This document shows positions 16,265 to 26,054 of a stretch of 64,000 nucleotides of DNA, one piece after another (positions within the stretch are counted from its first letter, which is position 1; each line of letters begins with the position of its first letter). Under the pieces are notes generated by a model that had not been told where the DNA came from, ran no database searches, and saw only the letters and a list, made by a program, of their open reading frames with translations. The stretch is from Bacillus taeanensis (GTDB lineage: Bacteria; Bacillota; Bacilli; Bacillales; UBA6769): positions 21,821 to 85,820 of the forward strand of contig NZ_QOCW01000020.1 in assembly GCF_003318295.1 (NCBI RefSeq). Direction: 5' to 3'. The translations under genes were made by a program, and so were the position numbers.

Positions 16265-18337
16265 ATGGAAGCAATAAAACCTGTTGTCGCTTTTTTAAAT
16301 GATCTATGTAACGAGGTATCCTATGAAATATGGATGCAGGATCCAAACGATACATCTTACCGACTTATTTATGCAAAAGGAGAGATGGAAGAGGTAAATA
16401 TAAATGTATTAACAAGTAATAAGGACGAGAAGTACGATATTTTTTATGAAGGGGATAATAGGTATATTTCCTTTCAATATTCATCCGGCTATTCTGTCCT
16501 GCTTCGCTCTAGGGACGCTTTTCCTTTAACTAAGCACGATTTAGATTATTTATTTATCGGGTTTGACCTTTTTTACACAAAAAACTTAATGCAAACAAAA
16601 GATGTTGAATTAAATACAGTCATTGACAGCATTCGATCTGTTTCTTCGTCACTTGTGGTGGATGAGTTATTAAAAAAAATAGTAAAAAACGCATTGTCAG
16701 TCATACCAACGGCAAATGCGGGGTTTCTTCAACTTTATGATGATGAAGAAGAGCGGTTAGTACCTAAAGCTGCGGTTGGATTTGGTCCTGAAATGGAGTT
16801 GTTTAAGATAAAACCAGGAGAATCTATTACGGGCATGGTTTATGAAGTTGGTGAGCCGCTTATCTATCATTCAAAGGATGAAATTTATAAAAGTGTGGAA
16901 GAAAACGAGATATCTAAAGAAAATCTAGTAATATTAAATGCTTCAATTAAAAATAAAAGTGTACATGCTCTTGTAAGTGTACCGGTATCGATTGGAACGA
17001 AGCGAATTGGTGTGATGACGATTCACCAATTTAATACAAACGGAAAATTTACGGAAGCGGATTTACGGCTACTGCAGGGATTTGCTTCTCAAGCTGCAGT
17101 AGCCATTCAAAACGCCCGTCTTTATACAGAGGTAAAAGAAAGATTGCAGGAGCTTTCAAATAGAAATGAAGTCCACGAAACACTTATTAAGCTTTCCTTG
17201 CAGAATAAGGGGATCCCACCGATTGTGAAAGAGATTAGCAGAATGATGAACAATAAAATTTCATTTTTTGATTATGTGGAAAATGAATGGTATCACAGCA
17301 AAGAAACTCAAAAGGCACCTTTTCATGCAGAAGAAATATTACAGATAGTGAAGAAGGAAAATGGCTTAACGACTATTGAGATGTGTCAAACAAATATTGA
17401 ACATTATTACCTTTATCCGATTGTAAATGGTTCGGTTTTTCTCGGTTGTTTTGTATTTCATTCGATTCATGCTCTTTCTTTTATTAACAAAATGATTATC
17501 GAGCAGGGCGGGGCGATACTTGCTCTTGAGCTTGTCAAAAAACATACATTAGAAGAAATTTATTATAAGAAAACACATGAATTTTTTAATGAATTGATTG
17601 AAAGTAAAGAACCTCAGTTGTTAATAGCAAAGCGAAAAGAATTTAACCTTGATCCGGCTTCCTATTTTTTTGCCGGCGTTGTTGAGCTTGTGAATTATAA
17701 AGATTTTCATAAGCTTGAAGCGGACATTCACAGCATCATCTCTTTAATTAAAAAGAAAGTTTCAGCTGTAAACCTTATTTATGGTTTTCATAATAAAATC
17801 ATTTTTCTCGGTTCATTAACAGCTCGTTCCGTATTAACAGGTATAATAAAGGAACTTAAAACCATTATTAATACGTGGACAAGCAGTCATGATGGTTTGT
17901 TATATGGAGGAATTGGTTCCAGTAAACAGGGAGCACATCATATTGCGAAAAGCTATTATGAAGCAAAAAAAGCAGCGGTGTATATGATTAATAAAAAAGA
18001 GACAGGTATCATTGCGTATGAAAGCATTGGTGTAAATCGCTTGTTTATTAATCAGGATACAAATGAAATACAAGAATTTCTAGAAGACTTCTTTAAGCCT
18101 TTACATACAACAAGAGCAAAGAAAAATCAGTTGGAATTAACTCTTTTAACGTATATTGAGTTAAATAAATCGGTTAATGAAACAGCAAATCATCTTCATA
18201 TTCACATTAATACACTTTATCAGCGTTTGAAAAAAATTGAAGAATTACTGCAATTAAATTTAAACGATCCGAAAGACTCTCTGAAAATACAGCTGGCGTG
18301 CCATTTAAAAGAGACCTTTGTATTTCCTGGGCGGTAG
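16265..18337 (+). CDS. GAF domain and PucR/CdaR-type transcriptional regulator
   Basis: About 690 residues. A GAF sensor domain covers roughly residues 125-300 (IPTANAGFLQLYDDEEERLV through LQGFASQAAVAIQNARLYTE). A GGDEF-like CdaR middle domain follows (YGGIGSSKQGAHHIAKSYYE). The C-terminal HTH_30 ends with VNETANHLHIHINTLYQRLK. These regulators usually activate genes for a nitrogen or carbon compound. The start is uncertain: ATG 16220 has no ribosome site, while AGGAGAAGG (16242-16250) favours a start near 16259-16265. It is divergent from the amidohydrolase operon, its likely target, and a perfect palindrome lies between them. Confidence 0.85.
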   Translation: MEAIKPVVAFLNDLCNEVSYEIWMQDPNDTSYRLIYAKGEMEEVNINVLTSNKDEKYDIFYEGDNRYISFQYSSGYSVLLRSRDAFPLTKHDLDYLFIGFDLFYTKNLMQTKDVELNTVIDSIRSVSSSLVVDELLKKIVKNALSVIPTANAGFLQLYDDEEERLVPKAAVGFGPEMELFKIKPGESITGMVYEVGEPLIYHSKDEIYKSVEENEISKENLVILNASIKNKSVHALVSVPVSIGTKRIGVMTIHQFNTNGKFTEADLRLLQGFASQAAVAIQNARLYTEVKERLQELSNRNEVHETLIKLSLQNKGIPPIVKEISRMMNNKISFFDYVENEWYHSKETQKAPFHAEEILQIVKKENGLTTIEMCQTNIEHYYLYPIVNGSVFLGCFVFHSIHALSFINKMIIEQGGAILALELVKKHTLEEIYYKKTHEFFNELIESKEPQLLIAKRKEFNLDPASYFFAGVVELVNYKDFHKLEADIHSIISLIKKKVSAVNLIYGFHNKIIFLGSLTARSVLTGIIKELKTIINTWTSSHDGLLYGGIGSSKQGAHHIAKSYYEAKKAAVYMINKKETGIIAYESIGVNRLFINQDTNEIQEFLEDFFKPLHTTRAKKNQLELTLLTYIELNKSVNETANHLHIHINTLYQRLKKIEELLQLNLNDPKDSLKIQLACHLKETFVFPGR

Positions 18338-18355
18338 AATTTTTCACTTTTTTGT

Positions 18356-18407
18356 TTGTAACCGCTTTAAAAAAACAATTGACTTTCATTTTTTTAGGTA
18401 TTATTCT
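18356..18407 (+). promoter_or_regulatory. promoter with cre-like site, upstream of glycine riboswitch 1
   Basis: TTGACT (18379-18384), 17 bp, TATTCT (18402-18407). TTGTAACCGCTTTAA (18356-18370) matches the CcpA consensus with one mismatch and sits just upstream of the -35 box. The promoter core is nearly identical to the one before glyA. Confidence 0.6.
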
Positions 18408-18431
18408 AAAAATAACAATTGTACATAAGCG

Positions 18432-18662
18432 AATGATCGTTGTGGGAGAGTGCATTGCAAACGCCACCGAAGGAGCAAGTTTCAAAAAAACCCTTGAAAC
18501 AAATCTCTCAGGTAGATGGAACCACAACTGGACGCAACTCTGGAGAGCGCGTAAACGAGTACGCCACCAAAGGGGAAGACTCATATCATTTAAGAGTTAA
18601 TCTCTCAGGTACAAGGACAGAGAAGGGAGCAGGAAACTGCTGCCCTTTTCTGTCCTTTTTTG
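18432..18662 (+). promoter_or_regulatory. tandem glycine riboswitch with terminator (copy 1)
   Basis: Two consecutive glycine aptamers are recognisable by GTGGGAGAG, CGCCACCGAAGGAGCAAG and AATCTCTCAGGTA (first), then TCTGGAGAGCGCG, CGCCACCAAAGGGG and AATCTCTCAGGTA (second). An intrinsic terminator follows: AAGGACAGAGAAGGG pairs with CCCTTTTCTGTCCTT and a T run. In known family members glycine binding turns expression on. It controls the HesB-like gene and purU. Confidence 0.95.
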
Positions 18663-18705
18663 CGTGCGAAAATAGAAAAATATACAGGTGGAAGGAGAAG
18701 AGGAC

Positions 18706-19011
18706 ATGGTCATTACATTAACAAATTCAGCATTGACTCAGTTGAAAGCAATGAATTTAAAAGAGGAACAATTTCCGCGCATTGATGCCGATTTAGCTGG
18801 AGGCTGCGGACTTAGTGTGAAATTCTCACTTGTTTTTACTGAAGCAAGACGCGGTGATACCATCATTGAACATGAGGGGATCCAAATTAGAATTGACCGT
18901 TTTACAAAGCGTTATTTAACAGAAGAAACAAACATTGATTATACGTCTGAACTCGGCTTTTTAGTTGGCGAAAGCTATGAATCTTCTGACTGTGCAATTG
19001 AAATTATTTAA
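18706..19011 (+). CDS. HesB/IscA-like protein
   Basis: A 101-residue protein with the A-type Fe-S scaffold fold, for example ADLAGGCGLSVKFSLVF and GIQIRIDRFTKRYLTEETNI. True IscA proteins have three cysteines (one central, two in a C-terminal CxC). Here one Cys lies in GGCGL and only one, DCAIEII, near the end, so cluster binding may be altered, as in the YqkB/YneR-like group. ATG 18706 follows AAGGAGAAGAGGAC. It is the first gene after glycine riboswitch 1 and 16 bases ahead of purU. Support for the Fe-S serine dehydratase or for lipoyl synthase encoded downstream is possible but unproven. Confidence 0.75.
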   Translation: MVITLTNSALTQLKAMNLKEEQFPRIDADLAGGCGLSVKFSLVFTEARRGDTIIEHEGIQIRIDRFTKRYLTEETNIDYTSELGFLVGESYESSDCAIEII

Positions 19012-19027
19012 AATGGGGGAAAAAACA

Positions 19028-19894
19028 ATGTCACTGCGATCTGATAAAAACCGTGTAAGATTATTAATTACATGTCCTGAAAAACCTGGGATTATTTCAG
19101 CTGTTTCACATTTTTTATTAGAACATAAAGCAAATATCGTCCATTTTGATCAGCATACAACCGACCCTAGAGATGGAATGTTTTTTATGCGTATTGAATT
19201 TGAATTAGAAGATTTTGAGACTTCTTATCAAAAAATTGAAGACAATTTAGTAAATTTATCAGAGAAACACTCACTCGAATACCGTTTAAGCAATAGTAAA
19301 CAACGAAAAAGAATGGCAATCTTTGTGTCGAAAACGAATCATTGTTTGACAGAACTTATTTGGCGCTGGAAATCAAAAGAAATCGATGTGGATATTGCGA
19401 TGGTGATCAGCAATCATCCTGATTTAAGAAAAGAAGTTGAAGCGTATGGCATTCCGTATTATCATATTCCGTTAACACATGAGACGAAAGAAGAAGCAGA
19501 GCGAAAAACGCTTGAACTGCTTGATGGAAAAGTTGATTTCATTGTGCTTGCCCGTTATATGCAAATTTTGTCGCCAGAGTTTATTTCTAAATACCGCGAG
19601 CAAATCATCAACATCCATCATTCCTTTTTACCGGCCTTTGTTGGGGCAAATCCTTATGTACGCGCCTTTAACCGCGGCGTAAAATTAATTGGTGCGACTG
19701 CTCACTATGTAACGAATGATCTTGACGAAGGACCGATTATTGAGCAGGATGTGCAAAGAGTCAATCACCGCTATTCGGCAGAAGATTTAAAAATCGCAGG
19801 CCGGCATATTGAAAAAATGGTGCTCGCACAGGCAGTATCTTGGCATATTGAAGATAAAGTTCTTGTTTACGGCAATAAAACAATTGTTTTTTAA
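19028..19894 (+). CDS. purU: formyltetrahydrofolate deformylase
   Basis: A 288-residue enzyme that hydrolyses 10-formyl-THF to formate and THF. The N-terminal ACT domain (about residues 8-85) starts RLLITCPEKPGIISAVSHFL. The C-terminal formyltransferase fold carries INIHHSFLPAFVGANPY, whose HHSFLP is part of the active site, and TAHYVTNDLDEGPIIEQDV with the catalytic Asp. ATG 19028 has GGGGGA upstream. It is co-transcribed with the HesB-like gene under a glycine riboswitch. When glycine is abundant, deformylation would restore free THF drained by glycine cleavage. Placing purU under glycine control fits this role well. Confidence 0.95.
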   Translation: MSLRSDKNRVRLLITCPEKPGIISAVSHFLLEHKANIVHFDQHTTDPRDGMFFMRIEFELEDFETSYQKIEDNLVNLSEKHSLEYRLSNSKQRKRMAIFVSKTNHCLTELIWRWKSKEIDVDIAMVISNHPDLRKEVEAYGIPYYHIPLTHETKEEAERKTLELLDGKVDFIVLARYMQILSPEFISKYREQIINIHHSFLPAFVGANPYVRAFNRGVKLIGATAHYVTNDLDEGPIIEQDVQRVNHRYSAEDLKIAGRHIEKMVLAQAVSWHIEDKVLVYGNKTIVF

Positions 19895-19910
19895 TATTGA
19901 AATAACACCG

Positions 19911-19963
19911 GTTAAAGCGCTTACAAAAAACATCTTGACTTTCATATTTTCGTAGATTATTCT
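19911..19963 (+). promoter_or_regulatory. promoter with degenerate cre-like site, upstream of glycine riboswitch 2
   Basis: TTGACT (19935-19940), 17 bp, TATTCT (19958-19963). GTTAAAGCGCTTACA (19911-19925) resembles a cre site with two mismatches. The layout repeats that of copy 1 at 18356-18407, which suggests duplication of the whole control region. Confidence 0.55.
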
Positions 19964-19990
19964 AAAACTAACAATAATTAAATAGTGAGC

Positions 19991-20240
19991 GGATGACGGT
20001 TGTGGGAGAGCGCGGAAGTAAGCCGCCGCCGAAGGAGCAAGTTCCAAAAAGACCCTTGGAACAAATCTCTCAGGTAGGAGGAACCATAACTGGACGCATC
20101 TCTGGAGAGCGCGTAAGCAGCAGGAATACATAGTTAACTACGCCACCAAAGGGGAAGACTTCATGGACGATCATGGAGTTAAACTCTCAGGTAAAAAGGA
20201 CAGAGAAGGGGAGAAACGCTACCCTTCTCTGTCCTTTTTT
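19991..20240 (+). promoter_or_regulatory. tandem glycine riboswitch with terminator (copy 2)
   Basis: The same two-aptamer arrangement as copy 1: TGTGGGAGAGCGCGG, CCGCCGAAGGAGCAAG and ATCTCTCAGGTAGG, then TCTCTGGAGAGCGCG, CGCCACCAAAGGGG and AACTCTCAGGTA. The terminator AAGGACAGAGAAGGG / CCCTTCTCTGTCCTT plus T run follows. It controls glyA and probably the genes behind it through gcvPB. Confidence 0.95.
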
Positions 20241-20327
20241 GCGTGCAGAAAAGGGAAGCGGAATGGTGATAGGAATACACTATCGTGATTTTCAAGAGAT
20301 GCTAAAAATGTTTAAGGAGGGCAAAAC

Positions 20328-21578
20328 ATGAGTTTGCAGCACAATGACTCAACAATTTTTGAAGCGATTCAACAGGAGGAGAAGCGTCAGCATGAAACGC
20401 TCGAACTAATTGCTTCAGAAAACTTTGTTAGTTCCGATGTATTAGAAGCGATGGGAAGCGTGATGACCAATAAGTATGCAGAAGGTTATCCCGGTAAACG
20501 TTACTACGGTGGATGTGAATTTGTAGATGTGGCCGAGAAAACAGCGATCGAACGCCTTACAAAGCTGTTTGATGCAAAATACGCTAATGTGCAGCCGCAC
20601 TCAGGCGCACAGGCGAATATGGCTGTCTTTTACGCACTGCTTCAGCCTGGTGATAAAGTAATGGGCATGAATTTATCGCACGGCGGTCATTTAACACACG
20701 GAAGTCCGGTCAGCATTTCTGGAAAATGGTTTGATGTTGTGTCATACGGTGTACGAGAAGATAACCACTTAATCGATTATGAGGAAGTGGAAAAAACGGC
20801 CTTAAAGGAAAAGCCGAAACTTATTATTGCCGGTGCAAGCGCCTACCCGCGTGTGATTGACTTTAAGCGTTTTCGAGAAATCGCCGACAAAATTGGCGCA
20901 CTGTTAATGGTTGATATGGCTCATATTGCAGGCCTTGTCGCTGCAGGACTTCATCCATCACCCGTACCGCACGCTCACGTTGTAACAAGTACAACGCATA
21001 AAACATTACGAGGACCGCGCGGCGGCATCGTCTTAACAAATGATGAAGACATCATTAAAAAAATTAATAAAGCTGTTTTTCCAGGTCTCCAAGGCGGTCC
21101 GTTAATGCACATTATTGCTGCAAAAGCTGTTTCATTTAAGGAAGCACTGCAGCCGAGCTTTACAGATTATGCACAGCAGGTGATCGAAAATGCGAAAACA
21201 CTCGGTGATACGCTGTTAAAAGAAGGAGCAGCCCTTGTTTCCGGGGGCACGGATAATCATATTGTGCTGTTAGATGTTCGTCCGTGGAATCTTACCGGAA
21301 AAGAAGCCGAACACCTCCTCGAAAAAGCAGGCATTACGGTTAATAAAAATACGATTCCATATGATCCTGAAAGTCCGTTTGTTACAAGCGGAATTCGCAT
21401 GGGAACAGCGGCACTGACAACACGCGGCATGAAGCAGGAAGATATGGTAAAAATCGGTGAAGTCATAGCATCTGTGCTTAAGAGCAATGAAGAGGAAAGC
21501 ACACTTAGAAAGGCAAAAGAAATAACAAAAGCGATTTGTGAATCGTATCCATTATTTCAGCAAACTGCAGCTGTTTAA
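20328..21578 (+). CDS. glyA: serine hydroxymethyltransferase
   Basis: A 416-residue PLP enzyme interconverting glycine plus methylene-THF with serine plus THF. Hallmarks are [50 protein letters not shown] and the PLP-lysine motif [15 protein letters not shown]. The length is normal. AAGGAGG precedes the ATG. It heads a cluster behind a glycine riboswitch, followed at 15 bases by sdaAB. In this setting it probably runs towards serine, taking the C1 unit released by the glycine cleavage system. Whether another, housekeeping glyA exists elsewhere cannot be judged from the window. Confidence 0.97.
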   Translation: MSLQHNDSTIFEAIQQEEKRQHETLELIASENFVSSDVLEAMGSVMTNKYAEGYPGKRYYGGCEFVDVAEKTAIERLTKLFDAKYANVQPHSGAQANMAVFYALLQPGDKVMGMNLSHGGHLTHGSPVSISGKWFDVVSYGVREDNHLIDYEEVEKTALKEKPKLIIAGASAYPRVIDFKRFREIADKIGALLMVDMAHIAGLVAAGLHPSPVPHAHVVTSTTHKTLRGPRGGIVLTNDEDIIKKINKAVFPGLQGGPLMHIIAAKAVSFKEALQPSFTDYAQQVIENAKTLGDTLLKEGAALVSGGTDNHIVLLDVRPWNLTGKEAEHLLEKAGITVNKNTIPYDPESPFVTSGIRMGTAALTTRGMKQEDMVKIGEVIASVLKSNEEESTLRKAKEITKAICESYPLFQQTAAV

Positions 21579-21593
21579 GAAAGGAGCATGATG

Positions 21594-22106
21594 ATGGAGT
21601 TTCAAAGCTGTTTTGATATTATCGGCCCGATTATGGTAGGTCCATCAAGCTCACATACGGCAGGCGTTGTCTCAATCGGAAAGTTCGTCCATGAACTGTT
21701 AGGGGGATGCCCTGAAAAAGCGAATATTATTTTCTATGATTCATTTGCCGAAACCTATGAAGGACACGGAACAAATAAAGCACTTCTTGGCGGACTGCTC
21801 GGAATGAACACAAATGATGCGCGGATTAAATACTCGCTGCAGTTAACAAAACAGTATGAGCTTACGTATCAATTTAAACTCGAAGAAACTTGTCCATACT
21901 TTCAACATCCGAACACAGCGGTTATCAAAGCAGAGCGAGGAGAGCGCGTTGTGACAGTTGGCGGTGCCTCGCTTGGCGGCGGATTATCAAAAATCTTTAT
22001 GATCAATGATGAAATGACCGATATTCGCTTAAGTACAAGTGATAACATGACTGAGCTTGCAAATCGTTATCGTCCATATAAACTTCAGGAAATGGTTGGT
22101 GCGTAA
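21594..22106 (+). CDS. sdaAB: L-serine dehydratase, beta subunit (short, no ACT domain)
   Basis: About 170 residues. The N-terminal fold includes SCFDIIGPIMVGPSSSHTAG and YDSFAETYEGHGTNKALLGG, typical of the beta chain of the two-subunit Fe-S serine dehydratase that turns serine into pyruvate and ammonia. B. subtilis SdaAB has about 220 residues because of a C-terminal ACT domain. Here the protein ends after LSTSDNMTELANRYRPYKLQ, so the regulatory domain is missing. The stop codon is followed at once by sdaAA (TAATG overlap), so this looks like an evolved short form, not a truncation. Of three adjacent ATGs, 21594 best fits AAGGAG. Confidence 0.9.
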   Translation: MEFQSCFDIIGPIMVGPSSSHTAGVVSIGKFVHELLGGCPEKANIIFYDSFAETYEGHGTNKALLGGLLGMNTNDARIKYSLQLTKQYELTYQFKLEETCPYFQHPNTAVIKAERGERVVTVGGASLGGGLSKIFMINDEMTDIRLSTSDNMTELANRYRPYKLQEMVGA

Positions 22107-22990
22107 TGGATATCGGATCAATGAAAGAACTTATTCAGATTTGCGACGAGAAACAAAAAACGATCGGTGAAATCATGCTGATAATGGAAGCCGAGAAATC
22201 AGGAAAAGATCAAGAAACGATTGTTGCAATGATGGAAGAACGCCTTTTAAAAATGAAAGAAGCGGTCGATCAAGGGAAAGCAGACGCTTCTGAAGCGCCG
22301 AGCGGTATTTCTGGCGGTGACGCTGTTAAAATGAATGACTATGTGAAAAGCGGTAAAGCCCTGTCAGGTTCTTATATTAGCAATGCGATGACATTTTCAC
22401 TCGCAACTTCTGAAAGTAACGCCAGAATGGGTGTTATTGTCGCAACACCAACAGCAGGAGCTGCCGGGATTTTACCGGGTGTATTGTTTTCGCTTCATAA
22501 AAATGACAACACACCGTTTAAAGAGCTCGTGATGGGTCTTTTTACAGCGAGTGCGCTCGGCTATGTAATTGCAAATCGTTCGTTTATTTCAGGCGCAGCA
22601 GGCGGATGTCAAGCAGAAGTCGGTTCAGCAGCAGCGATGGCAGCAGGGACGATTGTTGAATTAAAAGGCGGTACACCAAAGCAGGCTGTTCATGCGACAG
22701 CAATTGCGATGAAATCACTGCTCGGACTTGTCTGTGATCCTGTTGCAGGTCTTGTCGAGGTTCCTTGTATTAAACGAAATGTAATTGGCACATCGATTGC
22801 CTTTTCCGCCGCTGATTTAGCGCTTGCCGGCATTGAAAGCAGAATTCCGTGTGATGAAGTGATTGAAGCGATGTACAAGGTGGGAAAAGATATGCCGCGA
22901 ACCCTGAGAGAAACATCACTTGGCGGGCTTGCGATGACAGAAACCGGACAAAAAGTAAAAGAGCGTTTATTTAAGAATAAGAAAGTATAA
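22106..22990 (+). CDS. sdaAA: L-serine dehydratase, alpha subunit
   Basis: A 294-residue Fe-S subunit. Conserved parts are SGGDAVKMNDYVKSG, SNARMGVIVATPTAGAAGIL, GGCQAEVGSAAAMAAG and LVCDPVAGLVEVPCIKRN. The cysteines in GGCQAEVG, LVCDP and VPCIK are the expected cluster ligands. It overlaps sdaAB by one base, so the two are translationally coupled. With GlyA and the glycine cleavage system the product permits conversion of glycine to pyruvate through serine. The length is normal for the alpha chain of the two-subunit type. Confidence 0.95.
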   Translation: MDIGSMKELIQICDEKQKTIGEIMLIMEAEKSGKDQETIVAMMEERLLKMKEAVDQGKADASEAPSGISGGDAVKMNDYVKSGKALSGSYISNAMTFSLATSESNARMGVIVATPTAGAAGILPGVLFSLHKNDNTPFKELVMGLFTASALGYVIANRSFISGAAGGCQAEVGSAAAMAAGTIVELKGGTPKQAVHATAIAMKSLLGLVCDPVAGLVEVPCIKRNVIGTSIAFSAADLALAGIESRIPCDEVIEAMYKVGKDMPRTLRETSLGGLAMTETGQKVKERLFKNKKV

Positions 22991-23001
22991 GGTTAATGTT
23001 A

Positions 23002-23120
23002 ATGTCCAGCTTCAGCGCCTATCCCCTCGAGTCAAATAACCTTACAACGTAAAGGTAAAAAGCACCTTTTCGTTGTAAGAACATTTGCTTATCGGGGATA
23101 AGCAAGGCGCTTACGCTTTT
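23002..23120 (+). repeat. dispersed intergenic repeat, long copy with inserted hairpin
   Basis: Begins ATGTCCAGCTTCAGCGCC and ends GCAAGGCGCTTACGCTTTT, as in the short copy at 12007-12063. The middle contains a stem CTTACAACG...CGTTGTAAG absent from the short copy. It lies between sdaAA and gcvT and may act as a weak terminator or RNA-processing element splitting the cluster. Confidence 0.75.
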
Positions 23121-23155
23121 CTAAAAAAAGAAATCATAATGTTGGAGGAATCGGA

Positions 23156-24268
23156 ATGGAGACTGAAACAGTATTAAAGCGTACACCGCTTTTTGATACG
23201 TATAAAAAGTATAGAGCCAAGGTGATTGACTTTGGAGGCTGGGAACTGCCGGTACAATTTTCAAGCATTATCGAAGAACATGAAGCCGTAAGAAATAAAG
23301 CAGGTTTGTTCGATGTGTCGCACATGGGCGAAGTGCTTATTGAAGGAAAAGATGCAGAATGTGCGATTGATTATCTTGTTACAAATGATGTTACAAAACT
23401 AGCAATCGATCAAGCACACTATACGGCAATGTGCTATCCGGATGGCGGGACAGTTGATGATTTACTCGTTTACAAGTTAGCTGAAGAAAAATATTTACTC
23501 GTGATTAATGCTTCCAACATTGAAAAAGATGTGAAGTGGATGAAAGAAAATCTAAAAGGAAACGTCACACTTAAAAATATTTCTAGTGAAACAGCGCAGC
23601 TTGCCCTACAGGGACCAAAGGCAGAAGCGATCTTACAAAAGCTAACCGATACGAATTTATCAGAAATTGGCTTTTTTAAGTTTAAACAACATGTAACGGT
23701 TGCGGGTATTCAACATGTTCTTGTTTCACGTACCGGTTATACAGGAGAAGACGGTTTTGAGCTTTATTTAGATGGGGAAAATGCAGCTGAGCTTTGGGAT
23801 AAGCTTTTAGAAGCTGGAGAAGAAGACGGCTTAAAACCGTGCGGACTTGGCGCGCGTGATACCCTTCGCTTGGAAGCACGTCTTGCGCTCTACGGTCAGG
23901 AGCTTACAAAAGACATTAGCCCACTTGAAGCAGGCATCGGCTTTTGTGTAAAAACGAAAAAAGAAAGCGATTTCGTCGGAAAAGAAGTGCTTCAAGCGCA
24001 AAGAGAGCAAGGATTAACACGTAAATTAGTCGGTATTGAAGTAACAGGGCGCGGCATTCCTCGGCACGGTTATCCGGTTCTTTCTGAAACAGAAGAAGAC
24101 ATCGGCTTTATTACATCAGGGACTCATTCACCAACCTTAAAGAAAAGTGTCGGACTTGCGCTTGTGAAAGCAGAATACGCAGAAATTGGAACGCCTCTTA
24201 AAATTGAAGTACGAAAGAAAAAAATTGACGCAGTTGTTGTGAAAGCACCATTTTATAAAAAAGACTAA
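23156..24268 (+). CDS. gcvT: aminomethyltransferase, glycine cleavage T protein
   Basis: A 370-residue T protein that releases ammonia and passes the C1 unit from the aminomethyl-lipoyl arm of GcvH to THF. Motifs are [53 protein letters not shown] and the C-terminal RHGYPVLSE and [13 protein letters not shown]. The ATG at 23156 follows TGGAGGAATCGGA. No glycine riboswitch lies directly upstream, unlike in B. subtilis; instead a dispersed repeat fills the gap after sdaAA. It probably depends on the riboswitch before glyA or on a weak internal promoter. Confidence 0.97.
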   Translation: METETVLKRTPLFDTYKKYRAKVIDFGGWELPVQFSSIIEEHEAVRNKAGLFDVSHMGEVLIEGKDAECAIDYLVTNDVTKLAIDQAHYTAMCYPDGGTVDDLLVYKLAEEKYLLVINASNIEKDVKWMKENLKGNVTLKNISSETAQLALQGPKAEAILQKLTDTNLSEIGFFKFKQHVTVAGIQHVLVSRTGYTGEDGFELYLDGENAAELWDKLLEAGEEDGLKPCGLGARDTLRLEARLALYGQELTKDISPLEAGIGFCVKTKKESDFVGKEVLQAQREQGLTRKLVGIEVTGRGIPRHGYPVLSETEEDIGFITSGTHSPTLKKSVGLALVKAEYAEIGTPLKIEVRKKKIDAVVVKAPFYKKD

Positions 24269-24304
24269 CAAACTATTAAAATACTATAAAGGGAGAGAAG
24301 AACA

Positions 24305-24700
24305 ATGGCAAATGCAACAGCAAATTTACGATACAGCAAGGAACATGAATGGGTATTACAATTAGAAGGCAATAAAGTTCGAATTGGTATTTCAGAATAC
24401 GCACAAAAGCAGTTAGGCGATATTGTTTTTGTTGAAAATCCGGAAGTTGGCGATGAAGTAACCGCTGACGACACAATGGGCTCGATTGAATCTGTAAAAG
24501 CGGTGTCAGAAATTTATACACCGGTATCTGGAACGGTTGTGAACGTAAACGAAGAGTTAGAAGACGCTCCTGAAGTGATTAACGAAGATCCTTACAAGGC
24601 AGGCTGGTTAGTTGAAATTGAATTGTCACATCCAGAGGAGTTAGCGTCACTAATGAATGATGAAGAGTATCAAGCATTTATTGATGAAGGAGCGGAGTAA
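24305..24700 (+). CDS. gcvH: glycine cleavage H protein
   Basis: A 131-residue lipoyl carrier. The lipoylated lysine is in [20 protein letters not shown]; the domain begins [20 protein letters not shown]. It shuttles the aminomethyl group between the P, T and L proteins, and in bacilli can also serve as a lipoyl relay to other complexes. It lies 36 bases after gcvT and one base before gcvPA, with AGGGAGAGAAGAAC as ribosome site. The lipoyl synthase gene lies 4.5 kb downstream in the same direction. Confidence 0.97.
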   Translation: MANATANLRYSKEHEWVLQLEGNKVRIGISEYAQKQLGDIVFVENPEVGDEVTADDTMGSIESVKAVSEIYTPVSGTVVNVNEELEDAPEVINEDPYKAGWLVEIELSHPEELASLMNDEEYQAFIDEGAE

Positions 24701-24701
24701 G

Positions 24702-26054
24702 ATGACGACAACTTACAGATATCTTCCTGATACAGAACAGGATAAAAAGGAGATGCTTTCCTTTTTAAATATTTCCTCAACAGATGAGCTGTTTGAAGAT
24801 TTGCCGGAAAGTATTCGCTTAGAGGGCGAACTTAACATTCCGGCGGCTGTTCCTGAACCGCTCTTAGTAAAACAGATGCAGAAACTCGCATCACTTAATA
24901 AAAATGCAAACCAATATCCCATTTTTTTAGGAGCAGGTACATATGATCATTACATTCCAAGTGTGGTGAATCATATGATTTCACGCTCAGAGTTTTACAC
25001 AGCATATACACCTTATCAGCCGGAAATTAGTCAAGGCGAGCTGCAGGCTATTTTTGAATTTCAAACAATGGTTTGTGAGCTAACAGGAATGGATGTCGCA
25101 AACTCTTCAATGTATGACGGCTTTACAGCACTAGCTGAAGCGGCATCACTCGCCGTGTCAGCCTCACGTAAACAAAAAGTACTTGTTTCAAAAGCGGTTC
25201 ATCCGGAATCACGCTCGATTTTAAAAACAGTCGCAAACGGACCAGGCTATCACGTTGAAGAAATTGAGCTAGTTTCTGAGATTACCGATTTAGAAAAATT
25301 AAAATCGCAAATTTCCAGCGACACAGCAGCTGTTATTGTGCAGTATCCAAACTTTTTCGGCTCGATTGAAGATTTAGCTGAAATTAAAAAGATTGCAGAT
25401 GCTCATAAAGCGATGCTGATTGTAAGCGCAAATCCATTAGCGCTTGCGCTGCTTGAATCCCCAGGTAACTTAGGAGCAGACATTGTTGTAGGTGATATGC
25501 AGCCATTAGGTGTGCCGATGTCATTTGGCGGCCCGCACTGCGGATATTTTGCCGTTCGTAAAAAATATATGCGTAAAGTTCCAGGTCGTATTGTAGGGCA
25601 GACGACAGATGAAGAAGGACGCCGCGGCTTTGTTTTAACATTACAAGCGCGCGAACAGCATATTCGCCGTGATAAAGCTTTATCAAATATTTGTTCAAAC
25701 CAAGCATTAAATGCGCTTGCCTCTGCAGTTTGCATGTCAGCGCTAGGCAAGCACGGCATTCGCGAAATGGCTCAGCTTAACGTTGAAAAAGCCGATTATA
25801 TGGCAAAACGTTTACAAGAAAAAGGCTTTATTGTTGGTAATGAAGCACCATTTTTCAATGAATTTGTTGTAGAACTGCCGCTTTATGTGAAAATCGTAAA
25901 TGAAAAGCTGCTAGAAGCAGGTATGATTGGCGGCTTTAGTTTAGAAAATGACTACGCATTTTCTAATCATATGCTGATTGCGGTAACAGAGCAGCGCACA
26001 AAAGAAGAAATCGATAAATTTGTTGAGACATTGGAGGCGATCGTAAATGGTTGA
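24702..26054 (+). CDS. gcvPA: glycine dehydrogenase (decarboxylating) subunit 1
   Basis: A 450-residue N-terminal-type P subunit. It begins [20 protein letters not shown] and contains [35 protein letters not shown] and [19 protein letters not shown]. It has no PLP lysine, which belongs to subunit 2, and in the split P protein it completes the active site. ATG 24702 is one base after the gcvH stop; the in-frame start at 24657 lies inside gcvH and has no role. Its 3' end overlaps gcvPB by 8 bases. Confidence 0.97.
   Translation: MTTTYRYLPDTEQDKKEMLSFLNISSTDELFEDLPESIRLEGELNIPAAVPEPLLVKQMQKLASLNKNANQYPIFLGAGTYDHYIPSVVNHMISRSEFYTAYTPYQPEISQGELQAIFEFQTMVCELTGMDVANSSMYDGFTALAEAASLAVSASRKQKVLVSKAVHPESRSILKTVANGPGYHVEEIELVSEITDLEKLKSQISSDTAAVIVQYPNFFGSIEDLAEIKKIADAHKAMLIVSANPLALALLESPGNLGADIVVGDMQPLGVPMSFGGPHCGYFAVRKKYMRKVPGRIVGQTTDEEGRRGFVLTLQAREQHIRRDKALSNICSNQALNALASAVCMSALGKHGIREMAQLNVEKADYMAKRLQEKGFIVGNEAPFFNEFVVELPLYVKIVNEKLLEAGMIGGFSLENDYAFSNHMLIAVTEQRTKEEIDKFVETLEAIVNG

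Noticed and set aside
18298..18721. Overlapping frames across the first glycine riboswitch
   Set aside because: The sequence is fully explained by the two aptamers and terminator; the frames are accidental.
19787..20131. Antisense frame over the second glycine riboswitch
   Set aside because: Shadow of the structured RNA and of the purU 3' end; its translation resembles that of the copy-1 riboswitch because the RNAs are alike.
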